64,000 nt of DNA. Origin: Vibrio sp. HA2012. Lineage in GTDB: Bacteria > Pseudomonadota > Gammaproteobacteria > Enterobacterales > Vibrionaceae. This document shows positions 1 through 9,244 of this stretch, piece by piece (position 1 is the stretch's first letter; each line of letters opens with the position of its first letter). Location of the stretch: positions 1-64,000 of the forward strand of contig NZ_PFXK01000004.1 in the NCBI RefSeq assembly GCF_002812955.1, written 5' to 3'. The translations under genes and the position numbers were made by a program. A model generated the notes under the pieces. It saw nothing but the letters and a program-made list of their open reading frames with translations. It made no database searches and was not told the DNA's origin.

Positions 1-1725
1 CAGCTGCATTCCAAAACACCGGGTCACCCTGAATACGGTTACGCACCGGGTATCGAAACCACAACCGGTCCTCTGGGTCAGGGCATTACTAACGCGGTTG
101 GTATGGCGATGGCTGAACGCGCTCTGGCTGCACAGTTCAATCAGGCCGGCCACGATATCGTTGACCACTTCACCTACGTATTTATGGGTGACGGCTGTCT
201 GATGGAAGGGATTTCCCACGAAGCGTGCTCTCTGGCCGGGACTCTGGGCCTGGGTAAACTGATTGCGTTCTGGGATGACAACGGTATCTCTATCGATGGT
301 CATGTTGAAGGCTGGTTTGCTGATGATACGGCGAAGCGTTTTGAAGCGTACGGCTGGCATGTTATCCCGGCGGTCGATGGCCACGACAGTGCGGCCATCA
401 ACGCAGCGATTGAAGCGGCAAAAGCGGAAACCGGCAAGCCGACACTGATTTGCTGCAAAACCATCATTGGTTTTGGTTCACCGAACAAATCCGGTTCGCA
501 CGACTGTCACGGTGCGCCTCTGGGCCACGATGAAATTGCGGCTGCCCGTGAATTCCTGGGCTGGAAACAGGCTCCGTTCGATATCCCTGCTGATATCTAT
601 GCGGAATGGGATGCGAAAGAAGCCGGTGCGACCAAAGAAAACGCATGGGATGAGAAGTTTGCGGCTTATGCGGCGGCTTATCCTGAACTGGCGGCTGAAT
701 TTAAGCGTCGTGTGAATGGTGAACTGCCGGCAGAGTGGGAAGAAAAAGCGAGCGCATTTATTGCAGACCTGCAGGCTAATCCTGCCAGCATCGCTTCACG
801 TAAAGCGTCGCAAAATACGCTGGAAGCGTTCGGTAAGCTACTGCCTGAATTTATGGGCGGCTCTGCTGACCTGGCACCGTCTAACCTGACCATGTGGTCC
901 GGCTCCAAATCGCTGACTCATGACGACTTCTCCGGTAACTACATCCACTACGGTGTGCGTGAATTCGGAATGACCGCCATCATGAACGGTATTGCCCTGC
1001 ACGGTGGTTTTGTGCCTTATGGTGCGACCTTCCTGATGTTCATGGAATACGCGCGTAATGCCCTGCGTATGGCAGCGCTGATGAAGGTGCAGAACATCCA
1101 GGTGTACACTCACGACTCTATCGGTCTGGGTGAAGACGGTCCGACACACCAGCCTGTAGAACAGATGGCTTCTTTGCGTGTGACACCAAACATGAGCACA
1201 TGGCGTCCGTGTGACCAGGTGGAATCGGCGGTGGCATGGAAATACGCCATTGAACGCAAAGACGGCCCGACAGCGCTGATTTTCTCTCGTCAGAATCTGG
1301 CGCAGCAGGCTCGTGATGCCGGGCAACTGGCGAACATCGGCAAAGGGGCGTATGTACTGAAAGATTGCGCTGGCAAGCCAGAGCTTATCTTTATCGCAAC
1401 AGGTTCAGAAGTGGAACTGGCTGTTGAAGCTGCTGCTAAGCTGACGGAAGAAGGCAAAAACGTACGTGTTGTGTCTATGCCATCAACGGATGTGTTTGAT
1501 GCACAGGATGCGGCTTACCGCGAATCTGTACTGCCATCGGACGTGACAGCCCGTGTTGCGATTGAAGCGGGTATTGCTGATTACTGGTACAAGTACGTGG
1601 GTCTGAACGGCCGTATCGTGGGTATGACCACCTTCGGTGAATCCGCACCGGCAGGCGAGCTGTTTAAGCTGTTCGGCTTTACTGTTGAGAATGTTGTTGA
1701 AAAAGCAAAAGAAATTCTGGCTTAA
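1..1725 (+). CDS. tkt: Transketolase, 5' end missing
   Basis: Thiamine diphosphate enzyme of the non-oxidative pentose phosphate pathway in the cytoplasm; it transfers two-carbon ketol units between sugar phosphates. The open frame runs in from position 1 with no start, so roughly the first 90 residues of a typical 660-residue transketolase lie outside the window. The visible part has the GDGCLMEG diphosphate-binding motif, the [11 protein letters not shown] stretch of the pyrimidine domain and a complete C-terminal domain ending EKAKEILA. It stands upstream of epd-pgk-fbaA, the usual carbon-metabolism cluster. tktA and tktB cannot be separated from this fragment. Confidence 0.97.
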   Translation, partial: QLHSKTPGHPEYGYAPGIETTTGPLGQGITNAVGMAMAERALAAQFNQAGHDIVDHFTYVFMGDGCLMEGISHEACSLAGTLGLGKLIAFWDDNGISIDGHVEGWFADDTAKRFEAYGWHVIPAVDGHDSAAINAAIEAAKAETGKPTLICCKTIIGFGSPNKSGSHDCHGAPLGHDEIAAAREFLGWKQAPFDIPADIYAEWDAKEAGATKENAWDEKFAAYAAAYPELAAEFKRRVNGELPAEWEEKASAFIADLQANPASIASRKASQNTLEAFGKLLPEFMGGSADLAPSNLTMWSGSKSLTHDDFSGNYIHYGVREFGMTAIMNGIALHGGFVPYGATFLMFMEYARNALRMAALMKVQNIQVYTHDSIGLGEDGPTHQPVEQMASLRVTPNMSTWRPCDQVESAVAWKYAIERKDGPTALIFSRQNLAQQARDAGQLANIGKGAYVLKDCAGKPELIFIATGSEVELAVEAAAKLTEEGKNVRVVSMPSTDVFDAQDAAYRESVLPSDVTARVAIEAGIADYWYKYVGLNGRIVGMTTFGESAPAGELFKLFGFTVENVVEKAKEILA

Positions 1726-1747
1726 TTCTTAGCTGTTTCTGATTGTT

Positions 1748-1784
1748 AAACGCCCTGTCTCTGATAAGACGGGGCGTTTTTTTT
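1748..1784 (+). terminator. Intrinsic terminator after tkt
   Basis: A 10-bp GC-rich stem with one G-U pair (arms 1751-1760 and 1767-1776) is followed by a run of eight T. It lies 25 bases after the transketolase stop codon. Confidence 0.9.
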
Positions 1785-1947
1785 GCCGGATTAATGGCTG
1801 AGGTTTTTGAACACAACAAACTTGTGAAAGACATAAACACACATATATCTCATTGCGTATCGACAAGCGGGTATGAAATTCTTGTCGTCAGAGGAGGGCG
1901 TCTTTAGAATAGTTTGTCTATAAGGTAACAGGTAAGAGAGTAAACGG

Positions 1948-3024
1948 ATGTTAAGAGTGGCGATCAACGGATTTGGCCGGATTGGCCGGAATGTACTGCG
2001 GGCTGTTTATGAAAGCGGTAAGTATGAGCAGATACAGGTGGTGGCAGTGAATGAACTGGCTCAGCCGGAAGCCATGGCGCATCTGCTGCAGTACGATACC
2101 AGCCACGGGCGGTTCGGGAAAAAGATCACCCATGATCAGGAACATCTGTTTATCCATCATGCCAGTGGCGAGTGCGATCGGGTTCGGGTGCTGCATCTGG
2201 CCGAGATAGAACTGTTGCCGTGGAACGATCTGAATATTGACATTGTACTGGACTGTACCGGTGTATACGGTTCACAGGCGGATGGTCTGAAGCACATTCA
2301 GGCCGGAGCGAAAAAAGTGCTCTTCTCTCATCCGGGAGCCAATGATCTGGATAACACCATTATCTATGGCGTCAATCACGATACCCTGAAACCGGAACAC
2401 AATATCGTGTCCAACGGTTCCTGCACCACCAACTGTATCGTACCGGTTATCAAGGTGCTGGATGAAGCCTTCGGTATCGACTCAGGCACCATAACCAGTA
2501 TCCATTCTTCGATGAATGATCAGCAGGTGATTGATGCTTATCACCCGGATTTGCGCCGGACCCGCTCGGCCAGCCAGTCGATTATTCCTGTCGATACCAA
2601 ACTGCATAAAGGGATAGTACGCATTTTCCCGAAATTTTCTGACAGGTTTGAGGCAATTTCTGTGAGGGTGCCTACAGTTAACGTCACGGCCATGGATTTA
2701 AGTGTCACAATTAATTCAAATGTGAAAGTTAATGACGTAAATCAAACCATCATTGAGGCATCTCAGTGTACATTACGGGGCATTGTTGACTATACTGAAG
2801 CACCTCTGGTCTCTTGTGACTTCAACCACGACCCGCACAGTGCGATTGTGGATGGCACACAAACCAGAGTCAGTAACGGGCGTCTGGTAAAAATGCTGGT
2901 CTGGTGTGACAACGAATGGGGTTTCGCCAACCGGATGTTGGATACCGCTATGGCGATGTTTTCCTGTACGGCGGCTGTGCATTCCTGTTCGGAGGCTATG
3001 TCTGCCGGTGTGGTGGAACAGTAA
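1948..3024 (+). CDS. epd: D-erythrose-4-phosphate dehydrogenase
   Basis: NAD-dependent oxidation of erythrose 4-phosphate to 4-phosphoerythronate, the first step of the DXP-independent pyridoxal phosphate pathway. It is a GAPDH paralogue: the N-terminal Rossmann motif [10 protein letters not shown] is at residues 6-15, and the catalytic cysteine is Cys159 in SNGSCTTNC. At 358 residues it is slightly longer than the E. coli enzyme (about 339), the extra length being at the C-terminus. Its position between tkt and pgk separates it from GapA, which is normally elsewhere. An AGGTAAGAGAG stretch upstream serves as ribosome-binding site. Confidence 0.94.
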   Translation: MLRVAINGFGRIGRNVLRAVYESGKYEQIQVVAVNELAQPEAMAHLLQYDTSHGRFGKKITHDQEHLFIHHASGECDRVRVLHLAEIELLPWNDLNIDIVLDCTGVYGSQADGLKHIQAGAKKVLFSHPGANDLDNTIIYGVNHDTLKPEHNIVSNGSCTTNCIVPVIKVLDEAFGIDSGTITSIHSSMNDQQVIDAYHPDLRRTRSASQSIIPVDTKLHKGIVRIFPKFSDRFEAISVRVPTVNVTAMDLSVTINSNVKVNDVNQTIIEASQCTLRGIVDYTEAPLVSCDFNHDPHSAIVDGTQTRVSNGRLVKMLVWCDNEWGFANRMLDTAMAMFSCTAAVHSCSEAMSAGVVEQ

Positions 3025-3178
3025 GAATAAAACACAAGGGAACCCATATCTTCCCTTGAAATAAGGGGAACGAATCCCCATTTCCGGTGCAGTAGTACCG
3101 AAAGTAGTAAAAGAATTCCCTGGTTTGGCATGACGCTGAACCGTTAAAACTTTAATTATTTAATCGAGAGGACAAACC

Positions 3179-4342
3179 ATGTCTGTAATCAAGATGACCG
3201 ATCTGGATCTTGCAGGTAAACGCGTATTTATCCGTGCTGACCTAAACGTACCAGTGAAAGACGGCAAAGTAACGTCTGATGCACGTATCCTGGCTTCACT
3301 ACCTACTATCAAACACTGTATTGCAGCTGGCGCTAAAGTAATGGTGACTTCTCACCTGGGTCGTCCGACAGAAGGCGAGTACGCAGAAGAGTTCTCTCTA
3401 CTACCTGTTGTTAACTACCTGAACGACGCACTGGACTGCGAAGTGAAACTGGCGAAAGACTATCTTGACGGTCTGGAACTGAATGCTGGTGAACTGGTTG
3501 TTCTGGAAAACGTTCGCTTCAACAAAGGCGAGAAGAAAAACGAAGAAGAGCTGTCTAAGAAATACGCTGCACTGTGTGACATCTTCGTTATGGATGCATT
3601 CGGTACTGCTCACCGTGCCCAAGCTTCAACTCACGGTGTAGGTATGCACGCGCCTGTGGCTTGTGCGGGTCCTCTTCTGGCGGCTGAACTTGAAGCACTG
3701 GGCAAAGCAATGGACAAACCAGAACGTCCGCTGGTTGCCATCGTTGGTGGTTCTAAAGTGTCTACTAAACTGACTGTTCTGGAATCTCTGTCTAAAGTGG
3801 CAGACCAACTGGTTGTTGGTGGCGGTATCGCGAACACCTTCATTGCAGCAGCTGGTAACAATGTAGGTAAGTCTCTGTACGAAGCAGACCTTATCGAAAC
3901 CGCTCAAAAACTGATGAAAGAGTGTTCTATTCCAGTGGCTACTGACGTTGCATGTGCGAAAGCATTCGACGAAAACGCAGAAGCTGAAATCAAGAACGTT
4001 GCCGATGTTCAGGATGACGACATGATCTTCGACCTGGGTCCGGATTCAACAGCGGCTCTTGCTGAAATCATCGGTAACGCAAAAACAATCCTTTGGAATG
4101 GCCCAGTAGGCGTATTCGAGTTCAAAAACTTCGAAGCGGGTACGAAAGGTATTTCAGAAGCGATCGCTCAATCTGCAGGTTTCTCTGTTGCAGGTGGTGG
4201 TGATACTCTGGCTGCTATCGATAAGTTCGGTATCAAAGCTGACGTTTCTTACATTTCAACTGGCGGCGGCGCTTTCCTTGAGTTCGTTGAAGGTAAAGTA
4301 CTTCCAGCGGTTGCGATGCTGGAAGAGCGTGCTAAAGCGTAA
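3179..4342 (+). CDS. pgk: Phosphoglycerate kinase
   Basis: Cytoplasmic glycolytic and gluconeogenic enzyme making ATP from 1,3-bisphosphoglycerate. At 387 residues it has full family length. It shows the N-terminal substrate-site segment [13 protein letters not shown], the hinge GGSKVSTK region and the C-terminal GGGDTLAA nucleotide loop. A GAGG ribosome-binding site lies 7 bases before the ATG. Codon use is strongly biased, as expected of a highly expressed gene. The 154-base gap from epd contains a small GGGGA/TCCCC inverted repeat near 3065-3080 and may carry an additional promoter. An intrinsic terminator follows. Confidence 0.98.
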   Translation: MSVIKMTDLDLAGKRVFIRADLNVPVKDGKVTSDARILASLPTIKHCIAAGAKVMVTSHLGRPTEGEYAEEFSLLPVVNYLNDALDCEVKLAKDYLDGLELNAGELVVLENVRFNKGEKKNEEELSKKYAALCDIFVMDAFGTAHRAQASTHGVGMHAPVACAGPLLAAELEALGKAMDKPERPLVAIVGGSKVSTKLTVLESLSKVADQLVVGGGIANTFIAAAGNNVGKSLYEADLIETAQKLMKECSIPVATDVACAKAFDENAEAEIKNVADVQDDDMIFDLGPDSTAALAEIIGNAKTILWNGPVGVFEFKNFEAGTKGISEAIAQSAGFSVAGGGDTLAAIDKFGIKADVSYISTGGGAFLEFVEGKVLPAVAMLEERAKA

Positions 4343-4355
4343 TGCTATGATTTAT

Positions 4356-4381
4356 AAGGCGGGACATTTTTCCCGCCTTTT
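4356..4381 (+). terminator. Intrinsic terminator after pgk
   Basis: A 9-bp stem AAGGCGGGA/TCCCGCCTT with a short loop and a T tract lies 13 bases after the pgk stop. Confidence 0.9.
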
Positions 4382-4483
4382 TACGTTTGCTGTGGGCTGA
4401 TAAAAGTTGTTACAATGCCGCCCGCTGTTAGCAAACGATTGCAGATTTTTTAATTTAATACGACAGAAAATAGGACTCATTCC

Positions 4484-5560
4484 ATGTCTAAGATCTTCGA
4501 TTTCGTAAAACCAGGTGTAATCTCTGGCGACGACGTACAAAAAGTATTTGAAGTAGCTAAAGAAAACGGCTTCGCACTACCAGCTGTTAACTGTGTGAAC
4601 ACTGACTCAGTGAACGGCGTTCTGGAAGCAGCTGCTAAAGTTAAAGCTCCTGTTATCATTCAGTTCTCTAACGGCGGCGCAGGCTTCTTCTGCGGTAAAG
4701 GCGTTAAACTGGAAGGTCAGGGCGCACAAATTCTTGGTGCAGTTGCTGGTGCAAAATATGTACACGCTGTTGCTGAAACTTACGGTGTGCCTGTTATCCT
4801 GCACACCGACCACGCGGCTAAGAAACTGCTGCCATGGATCGACGGTCTGCTGGATGCTGGTGAAGAGTTCTTCGCTCAAACTGGTAAGCCTCTGTTCTCT
4901 TCTCACATGCTTGACCTGTCAGAAGAATCTCTGGAAGAAAACGTTGAAACCTGTGCTAAGTACCTTGAGCGCATGGCTAAAATGAACATGACCATCGAGA
5001 TCGAACTGGGTTGTACTGGTGGTGAAGAAGACGGCGTTGATAACTCTGATATGGATTCTTCTGAGCTGTACACTTCTCCTGAAGACGTGGCATACGCTTA
5101 CGAAAAACTGAGTGCAGTGAGCCATCGTTTCACTATCGCAGCATCTTTCGGTAACGTACACGGCGTTTACCAGGCGGGTAACGTTGTTCTTACTCCGACT
5201 ATTCTGCGTGATTCTCAGGCTTACGTTTCTGAAAAATTCGGTATCCCTGCTAACTCTCTGAACTTCGTATTCCACGGTGGTTCAGGTTCTTCTGAAGCAG
5301 AAATCAAAGAGTCTATCTCTTATGGTGTTATCAAAATGAACATTGATACTGATACTCAGTGGGCAAGTTGGGACGGTGTGCGTCAGTACGAAGCTGACAA
5401 CCACGATTACCTGCAAGGTCAAATCGGTAACCCGACTGGTGAAGCTGCGCCTAACAAGAAATACTACGATCCACGCGTATGGCTGCGTGCTGGTCAGGCG
5501 TCAATGGTTGCTCGTCTTGAAAAAGCATTTGCTGACCTTAACGCAATCGACGTACTGTAA
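4484..5560 (+). CDS. fbaA: Class II fructose-bisphosphate aldolase
   Basis: Zinc-dependent aldol cleavage of fructose 1,6-bisphosphate in glycolysis. The protein has 358 residues, the normal class II A length. The catalytic Asp109 and zinc ligand His110 lie in VILHTDHAAKK. The ELGCTGGEEDGVDN segment, the histidine of VFHGGSG and the C-terminal INIDTDTQWA-type phosphate-binding region (here MNIDTDTQWA) are present. It has its own leader after the pgk terminator and is followed by another terminator. Codon bias again suggests high expression. Confidence 0.98.
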   Translation: MSKIFDFVKPGVISGDDVQKVFEVAKENGFALPAVNCVNTDSVNGVLEAAAKVKAPVIIQFSNGGAGFFCGKGVKLEGQGAQILGAVAGAKYVHAVAETYGVPVILHTDHAAKKLLPWIDGLLDAGEEFFAQTGKPLFSSHMLDLSEESLEENVETCAKYLERMAKMNMTIEIELGCTGGEEDGVDNSDMDSSELYTSPEDVAYAYEKLSAVSHRFTIAASFGNVHGVYQAGNVVLTPTILRDSQAYVSEKFGIPANSLNFVFHGGSGSSEAEIKESISYGVIKMNIDTDTQWASWDGVRQYEADNHDYLQGQIGNPTGEAAPNKKYYDPRVWLRAGQASMVARLEKAFADLNAIDVL

Positions 5561-5601
5561 TTATTACTGTTTTAAACAGAGAATAGTTTATATTGCTGAT
5601 A

Positions 5602-5631
5602 AGCCGCCTCAGAAATGGGGCGGTTTTTTTT
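5602..5631 (+). terminator. Intrinsic terminator after fbaA
   Basis: An 8-bp stem (GCCGCCTC/GGGGCGGT, two G-U pairs) is followed by eight T, 41 bases after the fbaA stop. Confidence 0.88.
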
Positions 5632-5705
5632 ACTGTGATTTTTATAGCTTTACTGGTCGAGTGTCGCTAATCTTTACAGGTTCAACAAAAATCAGAGAGG
5701 ATAAA

Positions 5706-6572
5706 ATGGCTAATGAGGTAACTACACCGGTTGAACTTGATGTGACCGGCAGTCTGTCCAGCGTCGGGCAATGGGTAGCGGACAATTCTGATCTGCTGAT
5801 CCAGTATGGGGTGAACCTGATCTCTGCGGTACTGATCCTGTTTATCGGTAATATTATCGTGAAGGCAATTGCCGGAAGCGTATCCAAGATCTTACATAAG
5901 CGGGAGATGGATAAAGCCGTAGTCGATTTTATTTCGGCACTGGTGCGCTATCTGCTGTTTATCATCGTACTGATTGCCGCTCTGGGGCGTATCGGAGTGC
6001 AGACCGCTTCTGTGGTCGCGGTGATCGGTGCTGCGGGTCTGGCCATTGGTCTGGCATTGCAGGGCTCACTGTCCAACTTTGCTGCCGGGGTTTTGATCGT
6101 GGCTTTCCGTCCGTTTAAATCGGGAGACTATGTGGAAATCGGTGGTGTTGCCGGTTCAGTCGAGTCGATTCAGGTGTTCCAGACGGTACTGACTACGCCG
6201 GATAATAAGATGGTCGTTGTTCCCAATTCATCCGTGATCAGCGGGCCGATTACTAACTATTCGCGCCACAGTACCCGGCGTATCGATTTGGTGATCGGAG
6301 TTTCCTATAAGTCGGATTTGCAGAAAACCAAAGAGGTGCTGGCCTCTGTCCTGAAGGCGGATGAACGTATTCTGAAAGAGCCGGAACCAATTATTGGTGT
6401 GCATACGCTGGCAGACTCGTCGGTGAATTTCGTGGTTCGCCCATGGGTAAAAACCTCCGACTACTGGGCCGTCTATTTTGATACCATGCAAGGCATCAAA
6501 GAAGCACTGGACAGAGAAGGTATCGAAATACCATTCCCGCAAATGGATGTTCATCTGAACAAAGTCGATTAA
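5706..6572 (+). CDS. mscS: Small-conductance mechanosensitive channel MscS
   Basis: Homoheptameric inner-membrane channel that opens on membrane tension and protects against hypo-osmotic shock. The 288 residues match E. coli MscS (286). Three N-terminal membrane helices (about 27-50, 60-85 and 93-125) include the Gly/Ala-rich pore helix with the GAAGLAIGLALQGSLSN pattern. The cytoplasmic beta and alpha/beta domains follow, with GDYVEIGG and VVVPNSSVISGPITNYS. The same frame is open further upstream inside fbaA, but the ATG at 5706 is chosen because AGAGAGG (5694-5700) precedes it and the family N-terminus fits. The stop codon lies in the first unit of an 18-bp tandem repeat. Confidence 0.95.
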   Translation: MANEVTTPVELDVTGSLSSVGQWVADNSDLLIQYGVNLISAVLILFIGNIIVKAIAGSVSKILHKREMDKAVVDFISALVRYLLFIIVLIAALGRIGVQTASVVAVIGAAGLAIGLALQGSLSNFAAGVLIVAFRPFKSGDYVEIGGVAGSVESIQVFQTVLTTPDNKMVVVPNSSVISGPITNYSRHSTRRIDLVIGVSYKSDLQKTKEVLASVLKADERILKEPEPIIGVHTLADSSVNFVVRPWVKTSDYWAVYFDTMQGIKEALDREGIEIPFPQMDVHLNKVD

Positions 6573-6639
6573 CCGGTCGTACTCAATTAACTGGTTGCAG
6601 TAAATTAACCGGTAGTAGCCAGTTAACCGACAGTGGTAC
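6568..6639 (+). repeat. Four-copy 18-bp degenerate tandem repeat
   Basis: Units start at 6568, 6586, 6604 and 6622, each beginning (A/G)TTAAC(C/T)GG or a close variant. The period is exactly 18. The first unit contains the mscS stop codon. Confidence 0.8.
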
Positions 6640-6640
6640 A

Positions 6641-6668
6641 AATACGTTCCCGTATGCGGGAACGTATT
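6641..6668. terminator. Perfect 12-bp hairpin, possible bidirectional terminator
   Basis: The arms AATACGTTCCCG (6641-6652) and CGGGAACGTATT (6657-6668) are perfectly complementary around a 4-base loop, between the convergent mscS and argO. T tracts on either side are short, so termination is an inference from position. Confidence 0.5.
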
Positions 6669-6751
6669 CTTTGCGTAACGATCCGGTATTAACGCGTTCG
6701 TTGAGCTGGTAACTTATTGACTTCCCCGAGGTACTCACCAATCGCAAACCG

Positions 6752-7375
6752 TCACAAAAATGGCCATAATCCTCTGGCCAGCGATGCGGCAATTGCAAAC
6801 ATCACCAGCCCGACACCGATATCAATCCCTTTTTTCACCTTCGGCTGAGAAAGCAGTGGGGCTAATTTGGCCGCGCCAATGGAAAGGGAATAGAACCAGA
6901 CAAACGAAGCCATGATGGTGCCGACCGCAAATGCGACTCTGTCATTCCCTTCAAACTGTCCGCCGATAGAGCCGAGGATCACAATCGTATCCAGATACAG
7001 GTGTGGATTCAGCACGGTAACGGCAAGTGTGCCGAGGATAACGGCTCTTCGTCCCCGGGCAATCACGGTATTTGCTGTCTCTTCATCCTGTGCTGTAAAA
7101 GCGCTTTTCAGCGACATATAGCCGTAGTAAAGCAGAAATAAAATACCGCCAATGGTCACTGACATCAGCAGTGTCTCATTGTGTGCCAGAACCGCTCCGC
7201 CGCCGAATATCCCCAGTGAGATAAAAAAGATATCCAGAACACTGCAAATGGTTGCTGTGGTCAGGTGGTGGTTACGTTTGATGCCCTGATTCAGTACGTA
7301 CGCATTTTGAGCGCCGATAGGAATGATCATAGTGGCACCGAAACCAAAGCCCTGCAGTAAGACCCAAATGTTCAT
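6752..7375 (-). CDS. argO: Arginine exporter ArgO (LysE family)
   Basis: Inner-membrane exporter of arginine (and lysine or canavanine) in the LysE/RhtB family. The 207 residues start with the family pattern MIIPIGAQNAYVLNQG at about residues 16-31. About six hydrophobic helices are visible, and NPHLYLDTIVILG lies in the central part. It is divergent from argP across about 120 bases. In E. coli ArgP activates argO when arginine is abundant, so the shared intergenic region 7376-7494 probably carries the operator. AAGGTAT precedes the ATG on the minus strand. Confidence 0.93.
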   Translation of the reverse strand: MNIWVLLQGFGFGATMIIPIGAQNAYVLNQGIKRNHHLTTATICSVLDIFFISLGIFGGGAVLAHNETLLMSVTIGGILFLLYYGYMSLKSAFTAQDEETANTVIARGRRAVILGTLAVTVLNPHLYLDTIVILGSIGGQFEGNDRVAFAVGTIMASFVWFYSLSIGAAKLAPLLSQPKVKKGIDIGVGLVMFAIAASLARGLWPFL

Positions 7376-7494
7376 AGTTATACCTTAAAAATGAATAAAT
7401 ACTTAGTTGAGATATAAAATACGGCATGGATAAAAATAAATAAAACTAATAATATTAATAGGTCATTAGTTTAACTTATTAAGTGGAGGCGATG

Positions 7495-8403
7495 ATGAGA
7501 GGTCTGGATTACCGCTGGATAGAGGCTCTGGATGCTATTATATCTCAGCGCAGTTTTGAAAAAGCAGCACAGGAACTGTGTGTCTCTCAGTCCGCCGTAT
7601 CACAGCGGATCAAACAACTGGAGAAATGGCTGGCACAGCCGGTTCTGGTCCGCGAGCAGCCGCCCAGAGTGACGCCGGCCGGGCAAAAACTGCTGGGACT
7701 GTATCGTCAGGTCTGCGTTCTGGAGCAGGATATTTTGCCGGAGCTGAGCGGTGACGGGCTGGAGAAAGCAGTGCTGGTTTCAGTGGCAACCAATGCCGAC
7801 AGCCTGGCGACCTGGCTGTTTCCCGCCATTGCCCCCCTGATAAAGCGTGGGAATATCGAAATCAATCTGCTGGTGGATGATGAACGCCGGACCATCAATA
7901 AGCTGAAACAGGGCGAGGTGATTGGTGCCATCAGCCAGTCGTCTCAGGCTCTGCCGGGCTGCAATGCGGTACTGCTGGGCGACATGCCTTATCTGTGCGT
8001 CTCCACCCCGGAGTTTTATCAGACCCATTTTTCCTCCGGGGTGGATATCCACACGCTGCAGAAAGCACCGGCGATAGCGTTTGATCAGCATGATTTTGTG
8101 AATGAACGTTTTGTGCTGAAAAACTTCGGCCATGAAATGATCAGTGAAATAAAGCATGGTGTTGCAAGTTCAGAAGCGTGTGTTAAAGCGGCATTGGCCG
8201 GGTTCGGCTATTGTATGATCCCTGAAATTCAGATCCGGGAAGAGCTGAAACAAGGGCAACTCATTGACCTCACACCGGGAAAATACGTCGATCAGCAGTT
8301 GTACTGGCATCACTGGCAGCTTGAAAGCGGAGTGATAAAAGAGCTGTCAGCCGCTATTATTCAGTACGCAAGACAACATCTGTATCGATCGGAACACTGG
8401 TAA
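7495..8403 (+). CDS. argP: LysR-family regulator ArgP (IciA)
   Basis: LysR-type transcription factor responsive to arginine and lysine, and the expected activator of the divergent argO. The N-terminal winged HTH is visible (SFEKAAQELCVSQSAVSQRIKQLE split over residues 18-41) followed by the ligand-binding domain; 302 residues. Earlier in-frame starts exist at 7483 (GTG) and 7492 (ATG), but the GGAGG ribosome-binding site at 7485-7489 overlaps or crowds those, so the ATG at 7495 (5-base spacing) is preferred. Its N-terminus, MRGLDYRWIEALDAI, fits E. coli ArgP. Confidence 0.93.
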   Translation: MRGLDYRWIEALDAIISQRSFEKAAQELCVSQSAVSQRIKQLEKWLAQPVLVREQPPRVTPAGQKLLGLYRQVCVLEQDILPELSGDGLEKAVLVSVATNADSLATWLFPAIAPLIKRGNIEINLLVDDERRTINKLKQGEVIGAISQSSQALPGCNAVLLGDMPYLCVSTPEFYQTHFSSGVDIHTLQKAPAIAFDQHDFVNERFVLKNFGHEMISEIKHGVASSEACVKAALAGFGYCMIPEIQIREELKQGQLIDLTPGKYVDQQLYWHHWQLESGVIKELSAAIIQYARQHLYRSEHW

Positions 8404-8462
8404 TCAGCCCGGTTATCCGGCTATGATAATCATATGCAACAATCTGATAATAAGGATTCTCT

Positions 8463-9161
8463 ATGCAATATTTTGTTCGTTTACTGCTTCCGGTTCCGGC
8501 TCTGCTGACGTTTTCTGTCTGTGCCGCGGAAATCAGTTTTCCTCATATAGAAACCTCCGGCTACGGCGAAGTCATTGCCAAGCCGGATATGGCGGAATTC
8601 AGTGTTCAGGTGGAAAAGCTGACGAAAACATCAGAACAGGCCAAGCAGGGGGTGGATAAGGTGGTGGCTGATGTTATTCAGCACCTGACAGAAGAGGGGG
8701 TCAGCCGGGATGATATCGTCAGCGGTAACCTGAACTTGTCTCCCCGTTATAACTACCCCAAAGACGGTGAACAGGAACTGGTGGGTTTTCGCGCATCACG
8801 CAGGCTGACGGTCAGTGTGTATGAGCTGGATAAACTGAACCGCATTCTTGATAGTGCGTTGGGTGACGGTATTAACCGGGTGGATGATATTTCTCTGCAG
8901 GTCCGAGAGCCGGATAAATACCAGCAGGCTGCCCGGAATGCTGCGATTTTGGATGCCCGGGAAAAAGCCGGATCACTGGCACAGGGATTCGGCGTTGCTC
9001 TGGATGGCGTTTGGCAGGTTCGCTACCACAATAGCGCACAGCAGCCGGTACTGATGAGAACCATGGCGATGGACGCAAAAGTCGGCAGTGCCGCCGGGTA
9101 TGTTGATTCCACCATACGGATCCGGGATCAGGTCGAGGTGATCTACCGCATCAAGCCATAG
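8463..9161 (+). CDS. yggE: SIMPL (DUF541) periplasmic protein, YggE-like
   Basis: Members of this family are linked to oxidative-stress tolerance in E. coli, but the biochemical role is not settled. The 232-residue product has a signal peptide (hydrophobic residues 5-20, cleavage probably after CAA near 22), then the SIMPL domain starting GYGEVIAKPDMAEFSVQVE and ending with the QVEVIYRI strand. It sits immediately after argP, as yggE does in E. coli. A convergent terminator follows. Confidence 0.88.
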   Translation: MQYFVRLLLPVPALLTFSVCAAEISFPHIETSGYGEVIAKPDMAEFSVQVEKLTKTSEQAKQGVDKVVADVIQHLTEEGVSRDDIVSGNLNLSPRYNYPKDGEQELVGFRASRRLTVSVYELDKLNRILDSALGDGINRVDDISLQVREPDKYQQAARNAAILDAREKAGSLAQGFGVALDGVWQVRYHNSAQQPVLMRTMAMDAKVGSAAGYVDSTIRIRDQVEVIYRIKP

Positions 9162-9186
9162 CGATAAGTTCGTTACCGGCAGCAAA

Positions 9187-9217
9187 AATAAACCCGCCAC
9201 ATTCCGGCGGGTTTATC
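9187..9217. terminator. Bidirectional terminator between yggE and serA
   Basis: The stem ATAAACCCGCC/GGCGGGTTTAT (9188-9198 and 9206-9216) has T-rich flanks on both strands and lies between two convergent genes. Confidence 0.85.
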
Positions 9218-9244
9218 TATCAGAGAATTCGGCTCTGTCGTAGA

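Noticed and set aside
1800..1947. CRP-like site before epd
   Set aside because: TTGTGAAAGACATAAAC lacks the second half-site.
3040..3130. Attenuator in the epd-pgk gap
   Set aside because: Small hairpins are present but no T tract or leader peptide supports attenuation.
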